64,000 nt of DNA from Pseudomonas sp. ATCC PTA-122608 (GTDB lineage Bacteria; Pseudomonadota; Gammaproteobacteria; Pseudomonadales; Pseudomonadaceae), in assembly GCF_001952855.1 (NCBI RefSeq), contig NZ_LPNO01000024.1, positions 209,627 through 273,626 of the forward strand, in the 5' to 3' direction. The notes under the pieces are model-generated. The model was not told the DNA's origin. It saw only the letters and a list, made by a program, of their open reading frames with translations, and ran no database searches. This document shows positions 44,132 to 52,419 of this stretch, piece after piece. Both the position numbers and the translations under genes were made by a program. Within the stretch, counting starts at the first letter, position 1. Every line of letters begins with the position of its first letter.

Positions 44132-44247
44132 CGGCGACAAAAGAGGGGTGAAACATGCGGCACGCTCTGCCGCTGAGCTACAGTCTTGCGACTGGCGGGA
44201 CTCGAACCCGCGACCATTCCGTACTGTAGTTTCACCGGCATTCGCCG
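44132..44247 (-). ncRNA. yrlA: YrlA-like Y RNA with a permuted tRNA-like domain (module 3)
   Basis: On the minus strand a lower stem CGGCG/CGCCG, a 5' internal loop AATGCC, and an 8-bp stem GGTGAAAC (44236-44229) with GTTTCACC (44154-44147) enclose a tRNA-like insert. This consists of a T-arm with GCGGG-TTCGAGT-CCCGC (44211-44195), a stem CAGTC-GCAA-GACTG (44194-44181) capped by a GNRA tetraloop, and a D-arm TAGCTCAGCGGCAGAGC (44180-44164). The T-arm-before-D-arm order means a circularly permuted tRNA shape, open where the anticodon would be. GGCGAATG matches the Ro-binding motif recalled for bacterial YrlA RNAs. Position between rsr and rtcB is that of Salmonella yrlA. Confidence 0.88.
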
Positions 44248-44265
44248 AGGCAATCGTAATAAGGT

Positions 44266-44340
44266 GGCACGACAAAAAGTGTGACTGAGCGCCGGAACAT
44301 ACCGGCTTACCATAGATGTACAGCCACAGGCATTCGTGCC
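44266..44340 (-). ncRNA. Y-RNA-like module 2
   Basis: The lower stem GGCACG/CGTGCC, 5' loop AATGCC, upper stem TGTGGCTG (44328-44321) with CAGTCACA (44287-44280, one G-U) and 3' loop CTTTTTGT repeat the plan of module 3. The terminal region holds a GCCGG/CCGGC hairpin instead of a tRNA-like domain. Probably a second Ro-binding RNA, or part of one processed transcript. Confidence 0.65.
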
Positions 44341-44410
44341 TTCACTGGCGCTGACAAGGGTCTGACGAGACGTCTTGGATGTAGTCCCGTCGGCATTCAG
44401 CGCCGGTGAA
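44341..44410 (-). ncRNA. Y-RNA-like module 1
   Basis: This starts one base after the rsr stop codon. TTCACCGGCGCTG pairs with CAGCGCCAGTGAA (12 of 13), then comes AATGCC, then GACGGGAC with GTCTCGTC (one G-U), a 12-base loop and the 3' strand AGACCCTTGT. It shares GAATGCC-N8-TACA with modules 2 and 3. Confidence 0.65.
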
Positions 44411-44411
44411 A

Positions 44412-45962
44412 TCAAACTTCTATTGCTTCAATCGCCTGCACCCAATGTTGCGCACCGTAGCGCCCTTCGGCGAACTGCGCGACCACATCAAATACCGCAT
44501 CACTGAAGCCTCCCACATTCAAAATGTCCTGGCGGTCTGCCGCCTGCGTGGTGGCACCCGGCTGCATATCGATACACACCAGCCGCGCTTGCGGGTTGAC
44601 CTGCTTGATCAACTCCCACTGACGCATGGTTTCGGTACCGCGCTGACGCCTGGCGTCAATCCACGACTCGTTGTCAGACACCAGGATTACCGTATCCACT
44701 TTCATTTTGGCCCCGGCAATTTTCGCCAGCGGCGCCGAGCAGTTAGTCCCGCCTCCGCCGATGGCGGCCAGCTTCTGCGCATTGCTCATCACACTGTCAC
44801 GCGGGTTGAGCCGGATATCCACCACATGGTTTTCAAACGGCATCAAGCGTGCGTCTGGCTGCTTGCGCAAGATCGCCGCGCCGATCAAGGCCGCCACATC
44901 GATGCAACGTACAGCGCTCGTGGCGCCCTCGCGATACCCGGTGACCGGGTTGTGCATCGAGCCCGACACATCAGGGCAAACCACCACCGAACCTTGCAAC
45001 ACCGGCACGTTGGCCAGGGACAACTCAAGAGTGTCCTGCAGGGCTTCACGCACGCAGGCCGGTACGTCATCCCCCGCCATGCGATACGCCGCCAGCAACT
45101 GGTACGGGTAAACCCGCGCCTTGGCGATCGCCTCTGCATCAGCCAACCGCGCCGCTACTTGCCATGCGAACCCTGGCACCTCGAACGCGCCTTGGCGTGC
45201 AAAGGTATTAAGGTTCATGCGCAGGGCCTGCCAACCCATGTTATCGGCCTGGGCAGCCCATTGTTCTTTGCTGAGCTTCTCGTTTCCAAGCAACTGGAAC
45301 GGTACCGCCGGCACCTCAGTGGTCGAACCACTACGAAAGGCGAGCAAGGCCCGAGTCAGCTCCGGCAAGGCTTGCACATCCACCGGCCGCCCGATCAACC
45401 AGGCGAAGAACGCTTCACGCCATGGTTCAGTGGGCTTGGGGTGAACCATTTTCACCACATCCGCCAACGATGGCTGATTACCGACTGACGCCTGCAAAAG
45501 CTGACGCTCCGTCGCAGTGTTCAACCAGTTCTGCACCAGGCGCTTGGGCTGCGAGCCCAGGGACTTGCGCCCCGTCACACCGCTGCGCAGGATTTGCACG
45601 AAGTTGCGCAACATCTTGCCGCTGTCCACCACCTGTTCGAACACCTGCGGCACCATCACCGAACGTTGGGCCACCAATGCGGCCAACAGCAATGCCGGCA
45701 TGTCTTTCATGTGGCCTTGGCGGCGGGCGTAGCACGCAACCTTGGCGATATAGCGGCTGTCCAGCTCGCCGGCCAACTGCAACACGCTCTCCAGCTGGCT
45801 TTCGGCCGAGGCGTGGAAGGTCTGGTTCAGGCAACCGGTGACTGCCAACTGGGCCAGCTTGTGCTTGGCGCTGTAGGCATAAGCCGGTACCTGTGTAGCG
45901 TTCAAGGTGTCGCATGCAGGCAGTTTCGCCTGCTGGGTGTTGAAGATCTGGGAGTTGGCCAT
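44412..45962 (-). CDS. rsr: Ro60/Rsr TROVE-domain RNA-binding protein
   Basis: The 516-aa product has a HEAT-repeat TROVE ring (about 20-340) and a von Willebrand A domain (about 345-510) with MIDAS residues DVSGSM and LVSDNESW. Bacterial Rsr binds Y RNAs and, with PNPase, degrades structured RNA; it also aids stress recovery. The start at 45962 lies about 30 bp downstream of a sigma-54 promoter, which excludes the longer frame to 46016 because that would begin inside the promoter. Y RNAs and rtcB/rtcA follow in the same direction. Confidence 0.95.
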   Translation of the reverse strand: MANSQIFNTQQAKLPACDTLNATQVPAYAYSAKHKLAQLAVTGCLNQTFHASAESQLESVLQLAGELDSRYIAKVACYARRQGHMKDMPALLLAALVAQRSVMVPQVFEQVVDSGKMLRNFVQILRSGVTGRKSLGSQPKRLVQNWLNTATERQLLQASVGNQPSLADVVKMVHPKPTEPWREAFFAWLIGRPVDVQALPELTRALLAFRSGSTTEVPAVPFQLLGNEKLSKEQWAAQADNMGWQALRMNLNTFARQGAFEVPGFAWQVAARLADAEAIAKARVYPYQLLAAYRMAGDDVPACVREALQDTLELSLANVPVLQGSVVVCPDVSGSMHNPVTGYREGATSAVRCIDVAALIGAAILRKQPDARLMPFENHVVDIRLNPRDSVMSNAQKLAAIGGGGTNCSAPLAKIAGAKMKVDTVILVSDNESWIDARRQRGTETMRQWELIKQVNPQARLVCIDMQPGATTQAADRQDILNVGGFSDAVFDVVAQFAEGRYGAQHWVQAIEAIEV

Positions 45963-46004
45963 CGTGGCGTCTCGCTCTGTTGTGTGTTCCGTTGCGAGAG
46001 TTAT

Positions 46005-46020
46005 TGCAGCTGCCATGCCA
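46005..46020 (-). promoter_or_regulatory. sigma-54 promoter of the rsr-rtcBA operon
   Basis: The minus strand reads TGGCATGGCAGCTGCA, with GG and GC at the exact -24/-12 spacing of the sigma-54 consensus. It lies about 45 bp before the rsr ATG. The divergent gene encodes RtcR, a sigma-54 activator. The AT-rich stretch 46036-46090, with TTATCTA (46049-46055) and TAGATAA (46081-46087) as inverted repeats, is a candidate activator-binding region. Confidence 0.8.
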
Positions 46021-46167
46021 GGTTTTTGTTTTCGCCGATAAATATTCTTATCTATTTGTTTTATATGAATATTTTTATATTTAGATAACTAATCAGCTCG
46101 ACTGCAATGACAATTCCTTCAGAAATTACTTATCCTTACATATCGTCATCTATATTTTGGTATCGCC

Positions 46168-47775
46168 ATGATTCAAAAGCGCACGGTCGCCATTGGTTTT
46201 ATCGGTTCAACCCTGGACCGGGTCGGCAAAGGTGGCAATCGCTGGAACCATTGGCGGCCCAGCGTCGGCCTTTGCCAGCAGCAGGAAGTATTGATTGATC
46301 GCCTGGAGCTGATTCACGGTGTCGACGCACGAGACATCAGCCTCGCTCAGCGGGTACGCGACGACATCCAGCAGGTATCGCCGGAAACCGAGGTGCGGCT
46401 GCACCCCATGCACCTGAAGAACCCTTGGGATTTCGAGGAGGTGTACGGCGCACTGCACGACTTCACCACCGGCTACCGCTTCGACACCGACCACGAGGAT
46501 TACCTGGTCCATATCACGACCGGCACCCACGTTGCGCAAATCTGCTGGTTCCTGCTGACAGAAGCGCGCTATCTGCCAGCCCGCTTGATCCAGACGTCTC
46601 CGGCTCGCCGCCGCAACGAAGAGGAACGCGCCACCGGCACTCATGCACTGATCGACCTCGACCTGTCGCGCTACGACCGCATCGCATCACGCTTCGCCCA
46701 CAAACGCCTGGAAAGCCTGGCCTTCCTCAAATCCGGAATCGCCACACGCAACCCGGCCTTCAACCGCTCCATCGAACAGATCGAACGCGTGGCCGTGCGC
46801 TCCAAGGCACCGATGCTGCTGATCGGCCCCACCGGTGCCGGCAAGTCATTCCTCGCGCGGCGCATCTACGAACTCAAGCGCAGCCGGCATCAGGTCCAGG
46901 GACGTTTTGTTGAAGTGAACTGCGCCACCTTACGCGGCGATGGCGCGATGTCGGCGCTGTTTGGCCATATCAAAGGCGCCTTCACCGGCGCCCAGAACGC
47001 CCGCGATGGTCTGCTCCGCGCAGCAGACGGCGGCATGTTGTTCCTGGATGAGATCGGCGAACTGGGGCTCGACGAACAGGCGATGCTGCTCAAGGCGGTC
47101 GAAGAAAAGCGCTTCTTCCCTCTCGGCGGCGACCAGGAAGTCACCAGCGACTTCCTGATCATCGCCGGCACCCACCGCGACCTGCGCGGCCGCGTCGCGG
47201 AAGGGCTGTTCCGCGAAGACTTGTACGCCCGGATCAACCTTTGGACATTCGACCTGCCGGGCCTGGCCGGGCGCCGTGAAGACATCGAACCGAACATCGA
47301 CTTCGAACTGGAACGCCACGCCCGCGAACAGGGCCAAGTGGTGCGCTTCAACCTCGAAGCCCGGCGGCGCTACCTCGCCTTTGCCTGCTCCAGCGAAGCG
47401 GCCTGGCTGGGTAACTTTCGCGAACTGTCCGCCTCCATCACACGCATGGCCACCCTGGCGGACAGCGGGCGCATCGACGAAAGCCAGACCCAGGAAGAAA
47501 TCGACCGACTGCGTTACGCCTGGGGCCTGGAGTCGCCGCAAAACGATTGGCTGTCACGCCTGGGCGTCGATACCGAACTGGACCTGTTCGACCAACTGCA
47601 ACTTAACGCCGTGATCGAGACGTGCCTCCAGTCCGACAGCATTTCCGATGCCGGACGACGCTTGTTCGGCGTTTCCCGACAAGCCAAGGCGCAGCCGAAC
47701 GATGCCGACCGACTACGCAAATACCTGGCGCGATTTTCGATTGAGTGGAAACAGTTGGCGGAGTTGAAGGGCTGA
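46168..47775 (+). CDS. rtcR: sigma-54-dependent activator RtcR with CARF-type sensor domain
   Basis: The 535-aa product has an N-terminal RtcR/CARF-like sensor (about 1-180; HITTGTHVAQICWFLLTEAR), a AAA+ core (about 185-420) with Walker A GPTGAGKS, the sigma-54 contact loop GAFTGA, Walker B GGMLFLDEIGEL, and a C-terminal DNA-binding region. CARF sensors bind cyclic or 2',3'-phosphate-ended nucleotides. RtcR should therefore switch on rsr-Y-RNA-rtcB-rlaP-rtcA when RNA is broken. Confidence 0.96.
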   Translation: MIQKRTVAIGFIGSTLDRVGKGGNRWNHWRPSVGLCQQQEVLIDRLELIHGVDARDISLAQRVRDDIQQVSPETEVRLHPMHLKNPWDFEEVYGALHDFTTGYRFDTDHEDYLVHITTGTHVAQICWFLLTEARYLPARLIQTSPARRRNEEERATGTHALIDLDLSRYDRIASRFAHKRLESLAFLKSGIATRNPAFNRSIEQIERVAVRSKAPMLLIGPTGAGKSFLARRIYELKRSRHQVQGRFVEVNCATLRGDGAMSALFGHIKGAFTGAQNARDGLLRAADGGMLFLDEIGELGLDEQAMLLKAVEEKRFFPLGGDQEVTSDFLIIAGTHRDLRGRVAEGLFREDLYARINLWTFDLPGLAGRREDIEPNIDFELERHAREQGQVVRFNLEARRRYLAFACSSEAAWLGNFRELSASITRMATLADSGRIDESQTQEEIDRLRYAWGLESPQNDWLSRLGVDTELDLFDQLQLNAVIETCLQSDSISDAGRRLFGVSRQAKAQPNDADRLRKYLARFSIEWKQLAELKG

Positions 47776-47782
47776 CGGATAC

Positions 47783-48700
47783 CTAAAGTGCCGCTGCCTG
47801 GCCTTGTGCCGCCTGAAACAACGCGTCGGCAGTCTCCTGAATCTCTTCACGCTGCCACAACTTGCCCAACCACTCGATCGAAATACCCTGCACACCGTAA
47901 TACGCACCCGCCAGTTGACCCACGATCGCTGCCGTAGTGTCGGCGTCATCCCCCAGGTTTGCCGCGGCCAGCACGGCCTCGGCAAAGCTGTCGGTGTGAT
48001 GAAAACACCATAGCGCCGCCTCAAGCGAAGCCACCGCGTAACCAGAACCAACGATGTCGCTGCGCGCCTTATCGAGGTAGTGCCCATCAGCAATGTCCAC
48101 AACTTTGGGTTCGCTCAAGTCCAGATAGTCAACCTTTAGTACCTGCGCTTTCGAATCCCCGCGCAGCGCATTGGAAATACACTCCGCCAGCACCAGGCAG
48201 CACTCAATCGCCTCCAACGCGCCATGGGTCGTACGGGAACTGTCGACGGTAAACTCACGCAGGCGCTCGGCATCCGGGAAATAGAACAGCACCACTGGCG
48301 CCAGGCGCATCATCGACCCGTTACCCGCCGAGTATGGATCGGTGGAGCCCGCGAACGGGTCACCGGTGTACTGATACTCCGCCAATGCCTCACGAACCGT
48401 CGTGCCAATATCGAAACACTCCCCCGTAGAACTCGGGTAACCCAACTTCCACCAGTTCAAATAGCGCCCCATCTGATCGCCAGCGTCGAAACCATTCTTG
48501 CGCAGCAGGCTTTCGGCCAGACACAGCGCCATGGATGTGTCATCCGTCCACTGGCCAGGCAAAAGCTGGAACGGCCCACCACCCACCATATCGGTGACCG
48601 GGGCAAACGAACCTCGGCGCATGAACTCAACCGTGGTCCCTACTGCATCACCACAGGCCAGCCCAAGCAGGCTGCCGCGGTAACGGTCTGAAAGCATCAT
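47783..48700 (-). CDS. ADP-ribosylglycohydrolase (DraG/ARH family)
   Basis: The 305-aa all-helical hydrolase has the metal-binding motifs of the family: GLACGDAVGTTVEF, QWTDDTSMALCLAESLL, GNGSMMRLAPV and NLGDDADTTAAIVGQLAGAYYG. It removes ADP-ribose from a protein, nucleic acid or small molecule; the target is unknown. AAGGAG precedes the ATG at 48700. It ends 7 bp from rtcR, convergent with it, next to the RNA-repair genes. Confidence 0.92.
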   Translation of the reverse strand: MMLSDRYRGSLLGLACGDAVGTTVEFMRRGSFAPVTDMVGGGPFQLLPGQWTDDTSMALCLAESLLRKNGFDAGDQMGRYLNWWKLGYPSSTGECFDIGTTVREALAEYQYTGDPFAGSTDPYSAGNGSMMRLAPVVLFYFPDAERLREFTVDSSRTTHGALEAIECCLVLAECISNALRGDSKAQVLKVDYLDLSEPKVVDIADGHYLDKARSDIVGSGYAVASLEAALWCFHHTDSFAEAVLAAANLGDDADTTAAIVGQLAGAYYGVQGISIEWLGKLWQREEIQETADALFQAAQGQAAAL

Positions 48701-48905
48701 CAACACCACTCCTTTGCACAAATAACACCCTAACCGCAGAACCATACCGGAGCTTTCTGTTCTGTGGGTCATCGCGCATTTCTATGGGAAATTTCCTACT
48801 CAAGCACTCCCCTCCCCCAGCCTCCCGATGGTAGTGTGTGAAATTGTTTCTGACCTTATGATCAGACATTTCTCACTCACTCCCTGCAAAGGAATGCCCT
48901 CAGCA

Positions 48906-50645
48906 ATGGATTTTTCCCTCAAGCAACTGGCCGTAGCCACCCTGATGGCCGCCAGCCTTTCGGTGTTCACCACCCAAGCTCAAGCCAACCTCACCCCGCA
49001 ACAGAATGCGATCATCCTGAAAACCTTCAGTGACGCGTCGGTCAAGGATTTCAGGCAGTTTCTCGGTAGCCTGGCCAAGAGTGACGTGGCCAAGAGCGAC
49101 AACCTCGGCCCGGCTATCAGCGCGTTCCTCGACAACAAGGGCCTGACCGCCGACCAGCAGAACGAAATCCATCGCCTGCTCGGCCTGTATGCGCGAGTGA
49201 AGTACGGCGCTGCCGCCACTGAAACCCTGCGCGAACTGGTGGAGATCCCGACGTTCCAGGTGGCCGGCGTGGCCCAGCACGACAACCCCGAGTTCATCAA
49301 GATCGCCGCCAGGATCAAGAGTCTGGCCGAGTCGTTCAACCTGAACTTCCGCAACATCGACAATCGCGTCTATGAGATCTCCCTGGAAGGCAGCGGCGAT
49401 GAAGTCGTCGGCATTCATGCTCACGCCGACGTGGTACCGGTAACCCCGGAAAACTGGGTGCTCAAGGACGGCACCAAGCTCGATCCGTTCAAGGTCACGC
49501 TGATCGGCGACCGCATGTATGGCCGCGGCACCGAGGATGACAAGAACGGCATCGTGGTGGCGATGTACGCGATGAAGGTGATCAAGGAAGAGAAGCTGCC
49601 GCTGGCACGCAATTTCAAGCTGCTGGTGGACACCACCGAGGAAACCTCCGGCGACGCGATCCCGTACTACTTCGAACACAACCCAACGCCCAACTACAAC
49701 CTGGCGCTGGATGGCGGCTACCCGGTGGTGATCGCCGAGAAAGGCTACGGCACGGTCATGGCCAAGTTCCCCAAGCGCAAGGCTGAAGGCAAAGGCGCAG
49801 AAATCATCTCGATGACCGGCGGCAAGGCCACCAACCAGATCCCGTCGGCGTCGGTGGTGACACTGTTGAGCGACAAGCCCGCCGAACTGGCCGCCAGCCT
49901 GCAAAAGGCCGGTAGCGAATACGCCAAACGCAATGGCGGTGACTTCGAAGTGGCAGCCAAGGTCGACGGCAAGGACGTCAAGCTGATCGTCACTGGCGTG
50001 TCCGCTCACTCCTCCGAGCCAGAATCCGGTGTGAACCCGGTGGCTCGCATGCTCGACTTCCTCAACAGCCTCGACGGCAAGGTGGCGCTCAAGCACAACC
50101 AGTTCACCGATGCCGCGCGTTATGCCGCCACCAACTGGGGCCTGGATTACCTGGGCGGCAAACTGGGTGTGGGCTTCTCCGATGCGTTCATGGGGCCGCT
50201 GACCACGTCGCTGACCTATGTGGGTGAGGATGACGGTACCTTCAAGCTGGCGGTCAACCTGCGTGTGCCTAAGGGCAAGTCGCCGGAAGCGCTCAAGGCT
50301 GAAATCGCCGACAAGCTGGCCGCCTGGACCAAGCAGAACCACGTGGCCGTAAGCTTCGACTACTCGATCGCCGAGCCGATGTACCGCAACCCTGAAGGCG
50401 AGTGGGTCAAGGCGCTGTTGGCCGTGGCCAGCGAGAACCTGGGCATGGAGCACAAGTACGGGACTTCGGCCGGCGCTACCTCGGTGCATGAGTTGCCGAA
50501 TGGCGTGCAATTCGGCCTGGCACGGCCAGAGGTCAAGTACACCGGCCATACCGACAACGAGTTCAAGACCGTGGACCAGTTCCTGCTGGACCTGCAGATC
50601 GTCACTGAAATGATGGGCCGCATCGGGCAACTGCCGAAGCTCTAA
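48906..50645 (+). CDS. exported M20-family dipeptidase
   Basis: The 579-aa metallopeptidase has a signal peptide (cleavage near AQA-NLTPQ). Zinc ligands and catalytic residues appear in GIHAHADVVPV, GRGTEDDKNGI, TTEETSGDAIPYY and the final HTDNEFKTVDQ. The extra N-terminal region and lid domain fit PepV-like dipeptidases. It should act in the periplasm on dipeptides. AAAGGA lies somewhat far upstream; ATG 48906 is selected because it begins the signal peptide. Confidence 0.9.
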   Translation: MDFSLKQLAVATLMAASLSVFTTQAQANLTPQQNAIILKTFSDASVKDFRQFLGSLAKSDVAKSDNLGPAISAFLDNKGLTADQQNEIHRLLGLYARVKYGAAATETLRELVEIPTFQVAGVAQHDNPEFIKIAARIKSLAESFNLNFRNIDNRVYEISLEGSGDEVVGIHAHADVVPVTPENWVLKDGTKLDPFKVTLIGDRMYGRGTEDDKNGIVVAMYAMKVIKEEKLPLARNFKLLVDTTEETSGDAIPYYFEHNPTPNYNLALDGGYPVVIAEKGYGTVMAKFPKRKAEGKGAEIISMTGGKATNQIPSASVVTLLSDKPAELAASLQKAGSEYAKRNGGDFEVAAKVDGKDVKLIVTGVSAHSSEPESGVNPVARMLDFLNSLDGKVALKHNQFTDAARYAATNWGLDYLGGKLGVGFSDAFMGPLTTSLTYVGEDDGTFKLAVNLRVPKGKSPEALKAEIADKLAAWTKQNHVAVSFDYSIAEPMYRNPEGEWVKALLAVASENLGMEHKYGTSAGATSVHELPNGVQFGLARPEVKYTGHTDNEFKTVDQFLLDLQIVTEMMGRIGQLPKL

Positions 50646-50655
50646 CCTGCTCTTC

Positions 50656-50678
50656 GGACCCGCCTTCCTGGCGGGTCC
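50656..50678. terminator. possible shared hairpin terminator
   Basis: GGACCCGCC and GGCGGGTCC form a perfect 9-bp stem with loop TTCCT between two convergent genes. There is no T tract, so the function is uncertain. Confidence 0.4.
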
Positions 50679-50679
50679 A

Positions 50680-52419
50680 CTAGGCGATACGCCACCCCTT
50701 CGACGCCCTCCGTTGCGCCAGGAACCGGGCATAACGCCCCTGCCGAGCCGTCAGTTGTTCTGGCGTGCCGTGCTCTACGATCCGGCCCTCATCAAGCACC
50801 ACAATCTGGTCGGCCATCACCACCGTCGACAACTGATGCGCGATCACGATCAACGTGCACTTGCCGCGCAAGCGTGCCAGGGTTTCGGCGATGACTGCCT
50901 GGTTCTCGGCGTCCAGTGCAGCAGTGGCTTCATCCACCAGCAGGATCGGCGCGCCCTTGATCAACGCACGGGCGATCGCGATACGCTGGCGCTCGCCGCC
51001 GGACAGGCGTGCCCCGCCCTCGCCGACACTGGTCGACAGCCCCATGGGCAGACGCTCGATAATCGACTGCACACCGGCCTGCCGCGCGGCCTCCAGCACT
51101 TGCGCATCGCTGGCGTCAGGCTTGCCCAGGCGAATGTTGTCGGCGACGCTGCCCTGAAACAGGTAGGTGTCCTGGAAGATCTGGCTGATCCGCGCGTTAA
51201 GCTGCTCGCCAGACATCTGTCGCACATCCACGCCACCGATACACACATGGCCTTGGCTGACCTCGAAAAACCGCGCAACCAGTCTCAGCAGCGTGGTCTT
51301 GCCCGAGCCGGAAGCGCCCACCAGCGCGGTCATGCTGCCGGGTTCAATTCGCAGGTTCAAGCCGCGCAGCACGTCCCGAGGACCACCCGGGTGACGAAAA
51401 CTCACGTCGCACAATTCCACTGAGGCATCCCGTGGGGATTGCGGGGCGCTCGGCTCTTTCAGCGGCGATGCGGCCAGGATCTCGCGCACCGCCTCAAGTT
51501 GCATCCCGGCGCCGCGCAACGTCTCTCCATAACCGGCCACCTCCAGCAGCGGGTCAATGAAGCGGCTGACCAGCAACAGCGACACCATCACCGCGATCAC
51601 CGAGCCTACGTGCAAGGGATTACCCAGGTACGCGTCGAGCCACAATGCGGCGGCGATCAACAAGGCGGCGAACGCCACCTGCACCAGCCACGTATTCAGC
51701 AGCACCGAGGTTGCGGACAACAGGATCAGGCGAGCCCCTGTCGCGTGTTGCTGCTCAATCGCCCGTTGCAGGAACACCGAGCTACCGCCGCCACTGAACG
51801 CACGCAACACCGACTGCGACTGGGCGAACTCCAGCATGCGCTGGCTGGTGTCAGCCGAGCTGCGTTGGAACGCCCGGTCGGCACGCCGGCCAAGCCGTGC
51901 GCTGAGCCAGAATGCGGCACCGAGAATCGGCAACGCCAACAAGGCGATCAGGCCCATTTTCCAGTGCAGCACGAACAGCGCCAACACCAGCACCAACGGC
52001 GTCATCATGCCGCTGAGCACCGGGGTAAACACATGGGCCGGGAGCTGGGCCACGGCCATCATGCCTTGGGTCACCACCTGATTGAGCCGCGCGGTGTTAT
52101 CCGGGGTAAACCAGCCGACAGGCAGCCCGGCCACGTGGTCGCCGATCCGCTGGCGACCGCCTTGCAGCACCGCCACGCCCACCGCGACGCCGGCCTTTTC
52201 AACTTCCCGTCGCGTAGCCCAACACGTCGCCACCGCTGCCAGGAACACCGCCAGCCACAGCGCCGCTTCGGCAAGATCACCGTTGAGCATATCGGTCAGT
52301 ACCGGCACCAGCGCAGCAATGGTCAGCCCGCACAGCGCGCCGTAGAACACCACGTTTCTCACATAGCGATGCAACACCGGCGCGTCGTCGCCCAACAGTT
52401 CGATAAAGGTTTTCAGCAT
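50680..52419 (-). CDS. ABC exporter-fold subunit, YbtQ/IrtB-like
   Basis: The 579-aa product has six membrane helices (about 25-320) and a nucleotide-binding domain with Walker A GASGSGKTTL, signature LSGGERQRIAIARAL and Walker B ILLVDEATAALD. It forms a pair with the overlapping gene upstream (7-base overlap). Paired exporter-fold proteins of this kind include the siderophore importers YbtPQ and IrtAB. The neighbouring ECF sigma and FecR genes support a role in siderophore transport, but the substrate is not determined by sequence. Confidence 0.82.
   Translation of the reverse strand: MLKTFIELLGDDAPVLHRYVRNVVFYGALCGLTIAALVPVLTDMLNGDLAEAALWLAVFLAAVATCWATRREVEKAGVAVGVAVLQGGRQRIGDHVAGLPVGWFTPDNTARLNQVVTQGMMAVAQLPAHVFTPVLSGMMTPLVLVLALFVLHWKMGLIALLALPILGAAFWLSARLGRRADRAFQRSSADTSQRMLEFAQSQSVLRAFSGGGSSVFLQRAIEQQHATGARLILLSATSVLLNTWLVQVAFAALLIAAALWLDAYLGNPLHVGSVIAVMVSLLLVSRFIDPLLEVAGYGETLRGAGMQLEAVREILAASPLKEPSAPQSPRDASVELCDVSFRHPGGPRDVLRGLNLRIEPGSMTALVGASGSGKTTLLRLVARFFEVSQGHVCIGGVDVRQMSGEQLNARISQIFQDTYLFQGSVADNIRLGKPDASDAQVLEAARQAGVQSIIERLPMGLSTSVGEGGARLSGGERQRIAIARALIKGAPILLVDEATAALDAENQAVIAETLARLRGKCTLIVIAHQLSTVVMADQIVVLDEGRIVEHGTPEQLTARQGRYARFLAQRRASKGWRIA

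Noticed and set aside
41206..44151. 981-codon open frame on the plus strand
   Set aside because: It lies opposite rtcA, rlaP and rtcB, whose protein motifs are unmistakable; the antisense frame is compositionally odd and motif-free.
44160..44220. Possible tRNA gene (T-arm and D-arm sequences)
   Set aside because: The arms are in permuted order, with no acceptor 3' end or anticodon arm, so it is a tRNA-like domain of a Y RNA.
48900..50732. 610-codon minus-strand frame
   Set aside because: It is a shadow of the M20 dipeptidase gene, which has a signal peptide and zinc motifs.
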